Shown here: in pieces, positions 9,346 through 17,833 of the stretch | Layout of the letters: the number at the start of each line of letters is the position of its first letter | Numbering within the stretch: the stretch's first letter is position 1 | From: Methanomicrobia archaeon | Lineage (GTDB): Archaea > Halobacteriota > Bog-38 > Methanoflorentales > Methanoflorentaceae | Assembly: GCA_015661395.1 (NCBI GenBank) | Contig: JACWML010000006.1 | Span: 1-54,098 of the forward strand | Direction of reading: 5' to 3' | Length of the DNA stretch: 54,098 nucleotides | Translations under genes and position numbers: made by a program | Notes under the pieces: generated by a model | Databases searched by the model: none | What the model was told of the DNA's origin: nothing | What the model saw: only the letters and a program-made list of their open reading frames with translations

Positions 9346-10003
9346 AAAAAGGCGCTCAGCTAATCTGCTTTACGGGCATAGATGGCGCGGGCAAGACAAC
9401 ACTAGCAAAAAACTGACTGCATTTTTACAGGGTCGCGGTTTGCCAGCTGTGTATGTGTACGCCCGCATGCAATTATTTTTGGCAAAGCCCGTCGTTAGAG
9501 TAGCGAATAGACTATTACTCAAAACACATTCGACACTCGAGTACAGCGCTTCTACGAACGAAAAGAAGAGGTTATTCGCAGGGCACACCGTCCTTAGAAA
9601 AATCTACCAATCGCTCTTCCTGTTTGATTACCTCATTCAGTTGCTCATTAAGGTTAGGATCCCGATGCTGCGCAGAAAGTTCGTCGTATGTGATAGGTAC
9701 ATTTACGACACCCTGATTACTGATTTCGCCGTGGATATGGACTTCACGATAGACCAACTAGATTCGCTCCTCGGCGCGTGCTTCACCGTAATACCGCGAC
9801 CAAACGTTGACTTTCTGATAGACGTGGCAGAGGAAGTAGCTTTTGAAAGAAAAAATGATCATCCGTCAATCGAATATCTAAAGCACAGGAGGGGCATATA
9901 CCAGGAAATCGCAACGAAATACAACATGCACGTACTTAATGGCAACGACGAAGCGTCAAAAGTGCTTTCCGATAGCATTGACGTACTGAGAGATTTGATT
10001 TGA
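9342..10003 (+). CDS. thymidylate-kinase-like P-loop kinase, split by a -1 frameshift at A AAA AAC
   Basis: ATG 9342 overlaps the upstream stop (ATGA) and encodes the Walker A loop LICFTGIDGAGKTTLAK, then reaches TGA at 9414. The remainder, from LTAFLQGRGLP through the DRYIYD motif to the end, is one frame back. The junction is A AAA AAC followed by TGA (9407-9416), the classical -1 slippery heptamer, and slippage there would join the two parts exactly. The homologue at 53577 has seven A residues at this position and an uninterrupted frame, so loss of one A, or a base-calling error, is an equally good explanation. The family phosphorylates nucleoside monophosphates, but within glycan islands the substrate may differ. 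The TTG at 9332 does not give the P loop and is not the real start. Confidence 0.75.
9407..9413 (+). other. candidate -1 frameshift slippery heptamer (A AAA AAC)
   Basis: In the zero frame from ATG 9342 the codons are GCA AAA AAC TGA. Slipping back one base gives AAA AAA then CTG ACT, which is the frame of the remaining kinase sequence. The stop codon directly follows the heptamer. I did not identify a convincing downstream stem or pseudoknot by eye. Confidence 0.4.
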
Positions 10004-10174
10004 GTAAAAAGACAGGATTTGATTATCTTGGCGTTAATACAATTCTCATACGGGGCCATCGTAATGAACGTCCTGCAGCTTCACTAAGCTAATAGGATTA
10101 CGAGGCAAATGCCAAAGCGGATTTACCCATTGCATAAGCGTAAAGGCGTGTCAATTTCTGGGGGGCAACCCAAA

Positions 10175-11398
10175 ATGGACAGAGAGCGGTTAAGCATTTG
10201 TGTCGTATCCTTCCCTGTGGGCTCAGCACTCCTTGCTCAGTCAATTCTGCGTGACCTTCTGCAAGTACTCAGTCCACTCTGCGACAAGCTCTTTGTAATA
10301 AGTAGCGCGCAACAGATGCCCGTCAACGATAATATAATAGCCCGAGATGTGGGACTAGCACTGCACCCGACGGGCACGGTCCATCCATTATGGTTGTCTG
10401 ATCTGCTCCAGATTTTGAAAATTATAGCAATACAGCTAAAGATCTGTTGGTTGCTGATAACCATATCAAGCGACATAGATCTCGTTATTTATCATACATG
10501 TGGGCCATACAGCTTGTTGCCTCTGCTTATATCAAAGGGCTTGGGTAAGCCGACAAGTGTGTCTGCTTCTGGACTAGCTTCCCAACAAAGCTATTCTTTC
10601 ATGGATAATGGAAAGAGGATAAAGAGACTGAGCAGATCAGCGTTAATTTCAAAGATGATGAGCCTTTTTGAGCGGGCAGTGTTTTCTATTACAGATCAAA
10701 TCGCAGTAGAAACAGAAATCGCCATTACAACATTGAAGCTAGAAGAATTTGAACAAAAAATTGTCATCAGAAAAGCGACTGACATCGAAGCACCCTTACG
10801 GGAACAAACGCCAAAGATCGAAGAGAGATCAAATCTCGTTGGCTTTTTCGGGCGTTTGGCGCCTACAAAGAATATATTAGGTTTTGTTGATGCAATTCCT
10901 TTAGTACTAGAGCGAAGCGATACTGCTAGATTTGTAATCGGGGGGGATGGGCCGCTGCTAAATGCTATAGCCAGCACGCTAGAGCAGACCGGTAGCAGCC
11001 AAAGGACGGAACTGGTGGGATGGGTACCTCACGAACAAATATTCGATCATTTAAGGAAACTGAAGCTGCTCGTGCTTCCTTCATATGCCGGCGAGGGACT
11101 CCCACGAATCGTGCTCGAGGCTATGGCGTGTGGTACTCCGGTGCTTGCAACTCCTGTCGGCGGCATTGCTGATGTCATAGAAGATGGCGTAACTGGTTTC
11201 ATTTTAGCAGAAAATTCACCTAAGTGCATTGCACGCAACGTAATTATGGCACTTGACCATGGCCACCTTGACAATATTTCGAAGAAAGCACGGGAAGCAG
11301 TGAGCGAGAGATACAGCCTTGAAGCTTCAATAGAGAGATTTAGGGAATCCATTAATGAACTCGTCAAGGGCCCAGCGATTGATACATTAAGTCAATGA
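10175..11398 (+). CDS. GT4 family glycosyltransferase
   Basis: About 407 residues. The N-terminal domain has a hydrophobic stretch (around LLQILKIIAIQLKICWLLI) that may lie against the membrane. The donor domain begins at NLVGFFGRLAPTKNILGF, followed by RFVIGGDGPLLN and the strong signature GEGLPRIVLEAMACGTPVLA. In family terms this is close to the archetypal PF00534 enzymes. ATG 10175 follows GGGGGG and begins just before the first strand; ATG 10109 is an alternative. The gene lies 105-171 bases after the split kinase gene and may share its transcript. The substrate is unknown. Confidence 0.86.
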   Translation: MDRERLSICVVSFPVGSALLAQSILRDLLQVLSPLCDKLFVISSAQQMPVNDNIIARDVGLALHPTGTVHPLWLSDLLQILKIIAIQLKICWLLITISSDIDLVIYHTCGPYSLLPLLISKGLGKPTSVSASGLASQQSYSFMDNGKRIKRLSRSALISKMMSLFERAVFSITDQIAVETEIAITTLKLEEFEQKIVIRKATDIEAPLREQTPKIEERSNLVGFFGRLAPTKNILGFVDAIPLVLERSDTARFVIGGDGPLLNAIASTLEQTGSSQRTELVGWVPHEQIFDHLRKLKLLVLPSYAGEGLPRIVLEAMACGTPVLATPVGGIADVIEDGVTGFILAENSPKCIARNVIMALDHGHLDNISKKAREAVSERYSLEASIERFRESINELVKGPAIDTLSQ

Positions 11399-11563
11399 TA
11401 CGGTCGGATGTGCTACGCGACCACCCAGAGAAATCCAGCCACACAATGATGCAATCTGCTGTTTTGGTGCTGAGCGGAAAAGAGAACTTACGGCTGAAGT
11501 GCATCTCGCAAATGCAAGAGACCAAAGTTTTAAGTATTGCGTGCCTAGTGGGTTGTCGTGTCG

Positions 11564-11677
11564 ATGATTAGTATAATCGGGACCGGGTGCGCTGGCCAAA
11601 GCATTACCGTTTGCTTTGCGTCTCGGGGCTACGATAGTATCGCCTCCACGCGCAACGACAAGAATTCGTTTGATTAG
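11564..11677 (+). pseudogene. UDP-glucose 6-dehydrogenase N-terminal relic
   Basis: A 37-codon open frame encodes MISIIGTGCAGQSITVCFA, then RGYDSIASTRN, and stops. It matches the N-terminus of the intact dehydrogenase at 42596 (RISIVGTGYVGLSSAACFA, KGYDVIASTRN), 21 of 34 positions identical by eye. The NAD-binding glycine loop is partly altered and the rest of the gene is absent. It is a leftover of a second ugd gene, just before the DUF2206-like gene. AGTTTTAAG near 11527 may be its old promoter. The bases from 11399 to 11563 show nothing else. Confidence 0.7.
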
Positions 11678-11691
11678 TAACTCAATGCCCT

Positions 11692-13872
11692 ATGGCGAGC
11701 TTAGACTCTCGGAAAATATGTGCGTTGACCCTACTCTTCATTGCCCTAACGGACATTTTCATTATCCTCGATATTCCCATTTTGAGACAGGTCTTCGGCT
11801 TTGCCTTGCTCACCTTTCTGCCGGGGTTTTTGATAATTCGAATGCTGCGGTTTGGCAACACTCCTTTGGAGAAAATGTTGTTTTTGATCGGGCTTAGCGT
11901 ATCTTTCCTGCTGTTTGTTCCGTTGCTACTAGATCTTGTATGTCCTACAATAGGCATCTCACGTCCGATATCACTCTCACCTCTCGTTACAACGTTTTCA
12001 GTGATCTTAGTTGGATTGAGCCTTGCTGCTTACAAAAAAGGTTCCCTTGACTTGCAGATTAATGCGGGAGGCTTCAAAGAGTTGATTGGCAAAGTTATGC
12101 CCCCATCTGTGCTCGGTGCCGCTTTGATCATTCTAGTTGGCATTCTTGGAGGACTCAGCTTGATGTTCTACCTTGATTCGATCTTCTCGTTGCTTTTAGC
12201 GCTAAGTATTGTTCTGATCGTTATCTTAATTATAACAGACAAGGTTTCACCACGTTTTTACCCTCTTTACATTTTGGCCATTGCTGTCGCTCTCCAATAT
12301 AGCCGCACGCTCGCATGGCCACAGTTATTTGGAACTGATGCTATGTTTGAGCTCTATTTTGCCAACCTCGTGAAATTAAGCGGTTTTTGGAATCCAAGTT
12401 TTGCGATAAGTCAAGGCATCAGTGACTATTATCCGATGCTCAGCGTCTCGATCTTGCCGAATGTCTATTCCATCTTGCTCAATCTAGCGACTGTTTGGGT
12501 ATTTAAGCTTATATACCCCTTTATTTTCGCTTTTGTGCCTTTAGGACTGTATGAGATATTCAAGACGCACGTAAAATTCAGCAGTAAATCGGCATTTATC
12601 GCCGTGTTCATCTTTATGTCTTTTTACGCGTTTTTTATCGCGATGCCCATTGTTACCCGACAGGAAATCGCAGAGCTCTTCTTCGTGTTAGCGGCACTTC
12701 TAATTATGAATAGGTACGCTGAGAAATCGAAAAAAGCCGCTCTGCTCATATTATTTATCGGCAGCATGGCAGTCTCTCACTACTCCACATCTTACTTGTT
12801 CTTGTTTTATATTGGCGCAGTTGGTGTGGGCTCTGCATTTTTAACATCAAGAACAAGACAAAAACGCGCTGAACCCGTGATTCCCGTCACTATTGTCGTT
12901 TTAGCCGTTATCATCACTTTTAGCTGGTATATATTTGCTGGTGCAGGATCACCTTATCTCGGACTTACAGGGGTCGTTGCTAATGCTTTCCACACGCTCT
13001 CCACCCAGTTTTTTGCCGCAAGTACTGATCCTCAAGTCGTGTCGGGACTCGGAGGCAACATTGCGGGCTTGTCGCTTATTCACGCGCTAGCGCGTTACTG
13101 GCAGATTATTACAGAGGTATTTATCGTAATAGGACTAGCGTCTGTGATATGGCGACGCAAAACTCCGAAAATGAGCCCTCAATTCCTTTTATTTTCGCTG
13201 GCCAGTTTCTTATTACTGTTAGTTGTCGTAGCGTTGCCGTCCGTGGGGGGCGCCATAAACGGCTGGAGAACATATAGTATAGCCTTATTCTTTTTGGCTC
13301 CCTACTGCATATTTGGCGTAGAAGCTGTTGTCGAAACGGTCTCTGGCTGGCTAGGCGCGAACAGAGGTATAATACTTAAGGTAACGTCAGTAGCATTGAT
13401 CGTCGTCTTCGTGCCCTATTTTCTGTTCAGCTATAATTTCGTTAATGAAATTGTCGAACGTCCCGCAAATTACGCTTTCGTACCGACACAAAACCTGAAC
13501 GGGCGAAGTTTCGAGTACATCAACAACGTGACTTGGTCCTATCTGCTTGTGGGACCCGTCCCAACCGAAAGTGTTCTCGCGGGTGCCTGGATCTCAGGCC
13601 ACGTGGTCAACTCTTCTTTCTATACTGATTGGATCAGCCAACCAGAACTAGTTGCCTACGGAAACGTCCCTCCCGACTCTGTCCGCGTTTTCTCGAAGTT
13701 TACAGAGAACGTCTCGAGCAACTCGTTTGTCTACCTTGGGGCTGTAGATGTGCAACAACAAAGCATCTTTCCAGAGTCGTCAACAATAAGCGTGAGTCTC
13801 TCATCAGTTCCTGGACTAGCCGCTGCGAGCAGAGTTTACGATAATGGTCGTGTCGAGATCTATCGTACCTAG
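11692..13872 (+). CDS. multi-pass membrane protein, DUF2206-like
   Basis: 726 residues with at least a dozen hydrophobic segments, beginning with LTLLFIALTDIFIILDI and spread to about residue 590. A hydrophilic C-terminal domain of about 140 residues follows, rich in Asn-Ser/Thr pairs, and probably faces outside. The pattern fits DUF2206-type archaeal membrane proteins found in glycan islands. Their architecture resembles GT-C glycosyltransferases or polymerases, with an acidic residue in the first external loop (here FGTDAMFELYF after the TM block around residue 210). A role as a membrane glycosyltransferase or polymerase using lipid-linked substrates is inference. ATG 11692 is the first start, 14 bases after the ugd relic. 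Confidence 0.75.
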   Translation: MASLDSRKICALTLLFIALTDIFIILDIPILRQVFGFALLTFLPGFLIIRMLRFGNTPLEKMLFLIGLSVSFLLFVPLLLDLVCPTIGISRPISLSPLVTTFSVILVGLSLAAYKKGSLDLQINAGGFKELIGKVMPPSVLGAALIILVGILGGLSLMFYLDSIFSLLLALSIVLIVILIITDKVSPRFYPLYILAIAVALQYSRTLAWPQLFGTDAMFELYFANLVKLSGFWNPSFAISQGISDYYPMLSVSILPNVYSILLNLATVWVFKLIYPFIFAFVPLGLYEIFKTHVKFSSKSAFIAVFIFMSFYAFFIAMPIVTRQEIAELFFVLAALLIMNRYAEKSKKAALLILFIGSMAVSHYSTSYLFLFYIGAVGVGSAFLTSRTRQKRAEPVIPVTIVVLAVIITFSWYIFAGAGSPYLGLTGVVANAFHTLSTQFFAASTDPQVVSGLGGNIAGLSLIHALARYWQIITEVFIVIGLASVIWRRKTPKMSPQFLLFSLASFLLLLVVVALPSVGGAINGWRTYSIALFFLAPYCIFGVEAVVETVSGWLGANRGIILKVTSVALIVVFVPYFLFSYNFVNEIVERPANYAFVPTQNLNGRSFEYINNVTWSYLLVGPVPTESVLAGAWISGHVVNSSFYTDWISQPELVAYGNVPPDSVRVFSKFTENVSSNSFVYLGAVDVQQQSIFPESSTISVSLSSVPGLAAASRVYDNGRVEIYRT

Positions 13873-14022
13873 TAGTGATAGCAAGCAGATACCTCCAAAT
13901 TCTAGGCAATTTAGAAAGCAATTTGCAAAATCTTAAGGACGAGGAGAATAAAGCGACAACAGATGTGCGTACTCCGCTTGTGGCGCGAGTATAGGCTTAA
14001 CGTTCAAGGTGAGAACAAACGT

Positions 14023-14480
14023 ATGCACAAAAGAGAGTTTTGTTTGTTGCTGCAGTGGTGCTTGTGATTTGTGCATTGTTGTTCTGTAACGCCGCGCCTT
14101 CAGTTGAGGCTCTCACCCCCACCACCATCACCCCCACCACCTCCACCGCCAACCCCCCCGCCGATCAACCCTTCACCCTCTCCGGCACCCTCACAGCCGG
14201 CAGCACCCCCCTCTCCGGCAAAGTCATTAAGCTCAGCAGAGGGGATTCGTCAGGCCACTGGAGCGGGGCCAACTACACCACCACCGACGCCAACGGCGCG
14301 TACACCATCCCCCGCACCGAATCCGCGCAGGACATCTACACCTTCCAGGCGATCTTCGCCGGTGGCGATGCTTACGCCCCCGCTAACGCCACTGTCAGCC
14401 TCCCGGTCGGTAACTTTCAAGTAACCGAGATTAGTATCTTTTCAATAGTATCGTTTGCTCAACGGCTTATCGAATCTTAG
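14023..14480 (+). pseudogene. secreted Ig-like (S-layer-type) protein, frameshifted and truncated
   Basis: ATG 14023 gives MHKR; after skipping two bases (GA at 14035-14036 within GAGAG) the frame continues VLFVAAVVLVICALLF, a good Sec signal peptide, ending near PSVEA. Next comes one Ig-like/carbohydrate-binding-type repeat: QPFTLSGTLTAGSTPLSG, then TTTDANGAYTIPRTES, then TFQAIFAGGDAYAPANATVS. Archaeal surface proteins usually carry several such repeats. This one ends after the first with an unrelated tail (FQVTEISIFSIVSF) and a stop. The coding stretch 14110-14410 is strikingly C-rich compared with AT-rich flanks, so it differs in origin or history from its surroundings. The intact protein would have been an extracellular structural or adhesive component. 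Confidence 0.6.
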
Positions 14481-15002
14481 AAAACGGGAGAACGTCTTTT
14501 CTAAAATATAGAGCACATTAGCATTTGAGAAGAACTAGCGAGGTATCAGTAAAAAAGATGCTTTCTGGGCATCGTGCAGTGGAATGTTTAGTTATAGCCA
14601 TTTATTATAATATGCGTTTAAGTTCTTGCCCGAAATCGAGGTTCTAGTATTCAGGAATCGTTTGCTCCTTAGTTCAATTACATTCTCTAAGGCATGCAAT
14701 GGATTTTTTGCCATACGGGCAATCCTCATATCTCCGCTGTCGGGCGCTATAGATGATTTTTGATCTGTCGAAAATCGTTGCTCACCGATTCAGAAATGAA
14801 GGAACGGACTGCAGTCCCAACCACGTTCTCAACTCCCAGTTTAGAAAATATTTTGTTTACAAAGTAACCTGACAAGTGGAGCAAAAGTCGAAAAGACTGA
14901 AGACTGCTATGTTGCGGAAACAAGCGGCACGATTTCTTAAAGGCAGTTGAAGTGTCTTAATCAGAAAAAACGAGCAAAAATCATGTCTCTGCGGAAATGG
15001 CA
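14481..15002. other. gene-poor interval (522 bases)
   Basis: AT-rich. On the minus strand a short frame ending at 14747 reads LGVENVVGTAVRSFISESV, which is protein-like but has no start and no family I recognise. It is probably a gene remnant. No RNA gene or repeat is apparent. Confidence 0.4.
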
Positions 15003-15992
15003 CTACGTTTTCGTTCGGTCGCCTGCGAAAAAACTGCGATACCATGACACCGTCTCAGCCAAACCTTCTTCGAAGCTATATATCGGATGCCATTTTAGTA
15101 GTCTTCTAGCCTTCGCTGCCGACAGGTATTGCTTTGTTATCTCATTCGTTGACTCATTCAAGATGATCGGGTTCAGCTCGCTCTTCATGACCTGCAGTAT
15201 CTTCTTAACAACTTCCAATACGGTCATAGGCTGCTCTGTACTGAAGTTAAACGCTTCTCCATGGATGCTTTTGTCATCCATCTTTTCCGCCAGCAGAGCG
15301 TATGATGTAGCTGCGTCTTTGATGTAAAGGTAATCACGCAGGTAACTCCCGTCACTGCGAATGAGTGGTCGTTGTTCTCTTAGGACAGACTTGATGGTCC
15401 CAGGGACGACCCTACTAAAGTTCAAGTCTCCCCCTCCATAAAAGTTCCCACATCGCGTTACGCAGACTGGCAAGGCGTATGTATGATAATAGCTGCTCGA
15501 TAGCAGGTCGGCACAGCTTTTGGATACGTCGTACGGATGCGCCCCCCTCAAAGGCATCTTCTCATCGTACGGAAGATCTCCCTGTTGTCCGTATGCCTTG
15601 TCGCTAGAGGCGATAACGACCCGACTGATTAACGGCGCTCTTCTACAAGCCTCCAAGATGTTCCACGTGCCGTTGATGTTGGATTTGAATGTGGATATTG
15701 GATTTCTGTTAGCAATCGTGACGATTGTCTGAGCAGCCAAGTGAAACACTGTATCAATTTCATACTCGTTCAGACACCTTTCAAGTAGTGTATAGTCTTC
15801 AACTTCGCCGCTAATTGACACGATATCGTTCTTTATTCCTGACCAGATTAGGTGTGATTTTGGCACATAATCCCGGACCAATCCGACAACATTAGCATCC
15901 TTTTCGATCAAATACCTAGATAACCAAAAGCCCAGGAATCCGGTACAACCTGTTACAAAAACATTTCGGTCCTTCCAGAAGTTGATCGACAT
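15003..15992 (-). CDS. rfbG: CDP-glucose 4,6-dehydratase
   Basis: 329 residues of extended [12 protein letters not shown] at residues 13-21 binds NAD, SSDKAYG carries the serine-region residues, and PYDVSK has the catalytic Tyr and Lys. [15 protein letters not shown] and the hydrophobic segment after the first Rossmann unit match RfbG rather than UDP-glucose epimerases. It would convert CDP-glucose to CDP-4-keto-6-deoxyglucose, the substrate for RfbH. The partner genes rfbH (19734) and rfbF (29897) are in the window. ATG 15992 is preferred over GTG 16001 because it begins at the fold. A TATA-like box lies at 16052-16057. Here it is separated from rfbH by a hydrolase and a flippase gene, unlike the compact bacterial order. 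Confidence 0.85.
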   Translation of the reverse strand: MSINFWKDRNVFVTGCTGFLGFWLSRYLIEKDANVVGLVRDYVPKSHLIWSGIKNDIVSISGEVEDYTLLERCLNEYEIDTVFHLAAQTIVTIANRNPISTFKSNINGTWNILEACRRAPLISRVVIASSDKAYGQQGDLPYDEKMPLRGAHPYDVSKSCADLLSSSYYHTYALPVCVTRCGNFYGGGDLNFSRVVPGTIKSVLREQRPLIRSDGSYLRDYLYIKDAATSYALLAEKMDDKSIHGEAFNFSTEQPMTVLEVVKKILQVMKSELNPIILNESTNEITKQYLSAAKARRLLKWHPIYSFEEGLAETVSWYRSFFAGDRTKT

Positions 15993-16051
15993 TTTTACCA
16001 CGTTAAAGCGCTTTTAGCCTGTGATACGAGTCAAGTTGCGCTAGGCGAGCC

Positions 16052-16057
16052 TTTATA
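16052..16057 (-). promoter_or_regulatory. TATA-like box for rfbG
   Basis: On the minus strand the sequence reads ACATATAAAGG. A transcript start about 25 bases downstream would give a leader of about 35 bases to ATG 15992. Confidence 0.5.
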
Positions 16058-16493
16058 TGTAGAGAGCGAAGGGTTGTTTGGATACCATGCGAATTGACTG
16101 CATTCGAGATTCGACGCCTGCGACTCCTTCTTGTGAGCGTTTGCATTTTTGTAATGGACTTTGTGTCCCTCTAGCTTGTGCCTTTCATACGAGACTTTGG
16201 CTTATTCTTTTTTCTTAAGTCCACGCACTTTTTTATAGCCGTTGAACTCGGCTCCACTGACTCTATCTACGTATTCATTATTGATAGCTTGTAGGTTGAT
16301 TGCTGATGCTCCGGGGACACACTGCGACAGTTCGCGAGTGCCTCCTCACTTATAGCGTCCTTGCCTTGATTTCACATTGAAAGATATATTCGTTAGAAGA
16401 TTCATCAGCAACCTTATGAGTATGAGCTTGTACGTTAGAGAGACAAGGCCTCATCGTGAAGGCACACGTCGGACCATTTGGATGAATGAGGAA
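16058..16493. other. gene-poor interval between two convergent minus-strand genes
   Basis: About 430 bases, AT-rich, with no frame I can tie to a family. The open stretch on the plus strand at 16377-16616 runs into the hydrolase gene on the other strand and lacks recognisable content. Confidence 0.4.
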
Positions 16494-17237
16494 CTATACC
16501 TTCAACTGCAAGTTATCAAACGAAACCACCAGATTTTCAAATACCATTCTCATCTCTTCTTGCACCTCAATTCTCTCTTTAAGAGTTTTATAAACATCGG
16601 CGTCGAAATGCACTAAAACTAGTTTCTTAACCCTCGCCTCATCAGCAATAGCAACTGCATCATCCGGATTTAGATGAGGCCATTCATAATTTCTTTGCCC
16701 CCTCTTAAAAGAACATTCAGCGATAAGCAAATCAGCGTTTCTTGCTAGTCTAATGGCATTTTCACAGATTCCCGTATCAGGACAGTACGTGATTATCTTC
16801 CCATCGAGCTGAAACCGGTACCCTAGACACGTCGAGGAATGAAACAGGTACTTGCATTCTACAAGAAAGGGTATATTGTGCGTGCCTTCAGGAAGTTCCT
16901 TTACCTCAACTTTAAAGGGCAGTTGGGATAAAGGCACTGTAAACGGCTCATTGACTATGTTGTTTAGGATTGCTGTTGTGCCAACCTGCCCAAAAATTTG
17001 GAGTCCACGTTTGAAATTGAACCTATTCAAAATATGTAAACCAGCAATGTGGTCGAGGTGGAAATGGCTTAAGAATAGAGAAACAGGTTTTTGGCCCCTA
17101 TCATATTGGTCTACTTTATAAATTCCGTTGCCTGCATCAAGGATGATCAGGTGGTCTTTTGACTCCACAAGAACGCACGTGGTATTCCCTGTTTTTGTAT
17201 CGTACCATCCATTAGTACCGAGGAAGACAACCTCCAT
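16494..17237 (-). CDS. MBL-fold metallo-hydrolase (RNase Z/phosphodiesterase-like)
   Basis: 247 residues. The metal-binding HxHxDH motif is present as H58, H60, D62, H63 in SHFHLDHIAG. Further ligands are likely in LFHSSTCLGYRF (H), ITYCPDTG (D) and LVLVHFDAD (H). The order matches the RNase Z/ElaC and cyclic-phosphodiesterase branch, but the long exosite arm of RNase Z is absent. It is cytosolic with no signal peptide. It stands between rfbG and the flippase with gaps on both sides, so a direct role in glycan synthesis is not shown. A TTTAAT element about 30 bases upstream (minus strand, near 17265) suggests a very short leader. Confidence 0.8.
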   Translation of the reverse strand: MEVVFLGTNGWYDTKTGNTTCVLVESKDHLIILDAGNGIYKVDQYDRGQKPVSLFLSHFHLDHIAGLHILNRFNFKRGLQIFGQVGTTAILNNIVNEPFTVPLSQLPFKVEVKELPEGTHNIPFLVECKYLFHSSTCLGYRFQLDGKIITYCPDTGICENAIRLARNADLLIAECSFKRGQRNYEWPHLNPDDAVAIADEARVKKLVLVHFDADVYKTLKERIEVQEEMRMVFENLVVSFDNLQLKV

Positions 17238-17372
17238 TGCTAATACACCAGAATCGGATCATTCATTAAATTCACGCAGGCTAACCTCCTACCGATAAAA
17301 CTCACAAGCTGTTTTACGTCCTCGCGTATCGGCACAGCACAAATTCCCTATATCCCAAGCTAGAAAAAGTAG

Positions 17373-17535
17373 TTAGCTTGTCTCAATGTTGTTCAGCAAC
17401 CTGCTGACATCTTTTCGTATGTCGTTAGTCAACTTGATAGTACTTTTCTTTAGGATCATCACAAAAATAAACATGGCATTTTAGCCAATTCATTCTTCTT
17501 AATATTTCCTTGACAATATCAAATACGCTTTGCAT
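17373..17535 (-). pseudogene. small unknown protein, apparently frameshifted
   Basis: From ATG 17535 the frame reads MQSVFDIVKEILRRMNWLKC, HVYFCDDPKEKYYQVD and stops. The adjacent frame takes over exactly there with KLTNDIRKDVSRLLNNIETS and a stop at 17373. The joined product of about 55 residues is amphipathic and charged and looks like a real small protein or the C-terminal piece of one. I do not recognise a family. The rest of the interval 17238-17833 shows only AT-rich sequence, including possible promoter elements for the flippase gene. Confidence 0.3.
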
Positions 17536-17833
17536 CTTACTGACGTAGTTAAACCCTCATTGGAAGTCAACAATGCGCAACAGGTTTAAGTCATTGGACC
17601 ACAAGTGCCGGAGTCTTGTTTACCATATCCAACCAGATACATTTACGTAAAATCGCGACAGCTTAAATATTCCAAAGAGAAGAGCAAGAAGGAGATGACC
17701 AGAAGAGGGATCCGTGTATCACAAAACCGTTTAAATCACTCATCTTTTGCGTGAGTTAATTCTATGTCTTAATAGGTCAAACTCGTCGCGTCACTCGTGA
17801 AAGAACAATTAGCTAGGTGATTTTTTGCCGCGT

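Noticed and set aside
9332-10003. TTG 9332 as the start of the kinase gene
   Set aside because: That frame reads through the P-loop DNA in the wrong phase (YGHRWRGQDN) and lacks Walker A. The P loop is encoded from ATG 9342 in the other frame.
16377-16616. 79-codon plus-strand frame
   Set aside because: Half of it is antisense to the MBL-fold gene and the rest has no family resemblance.
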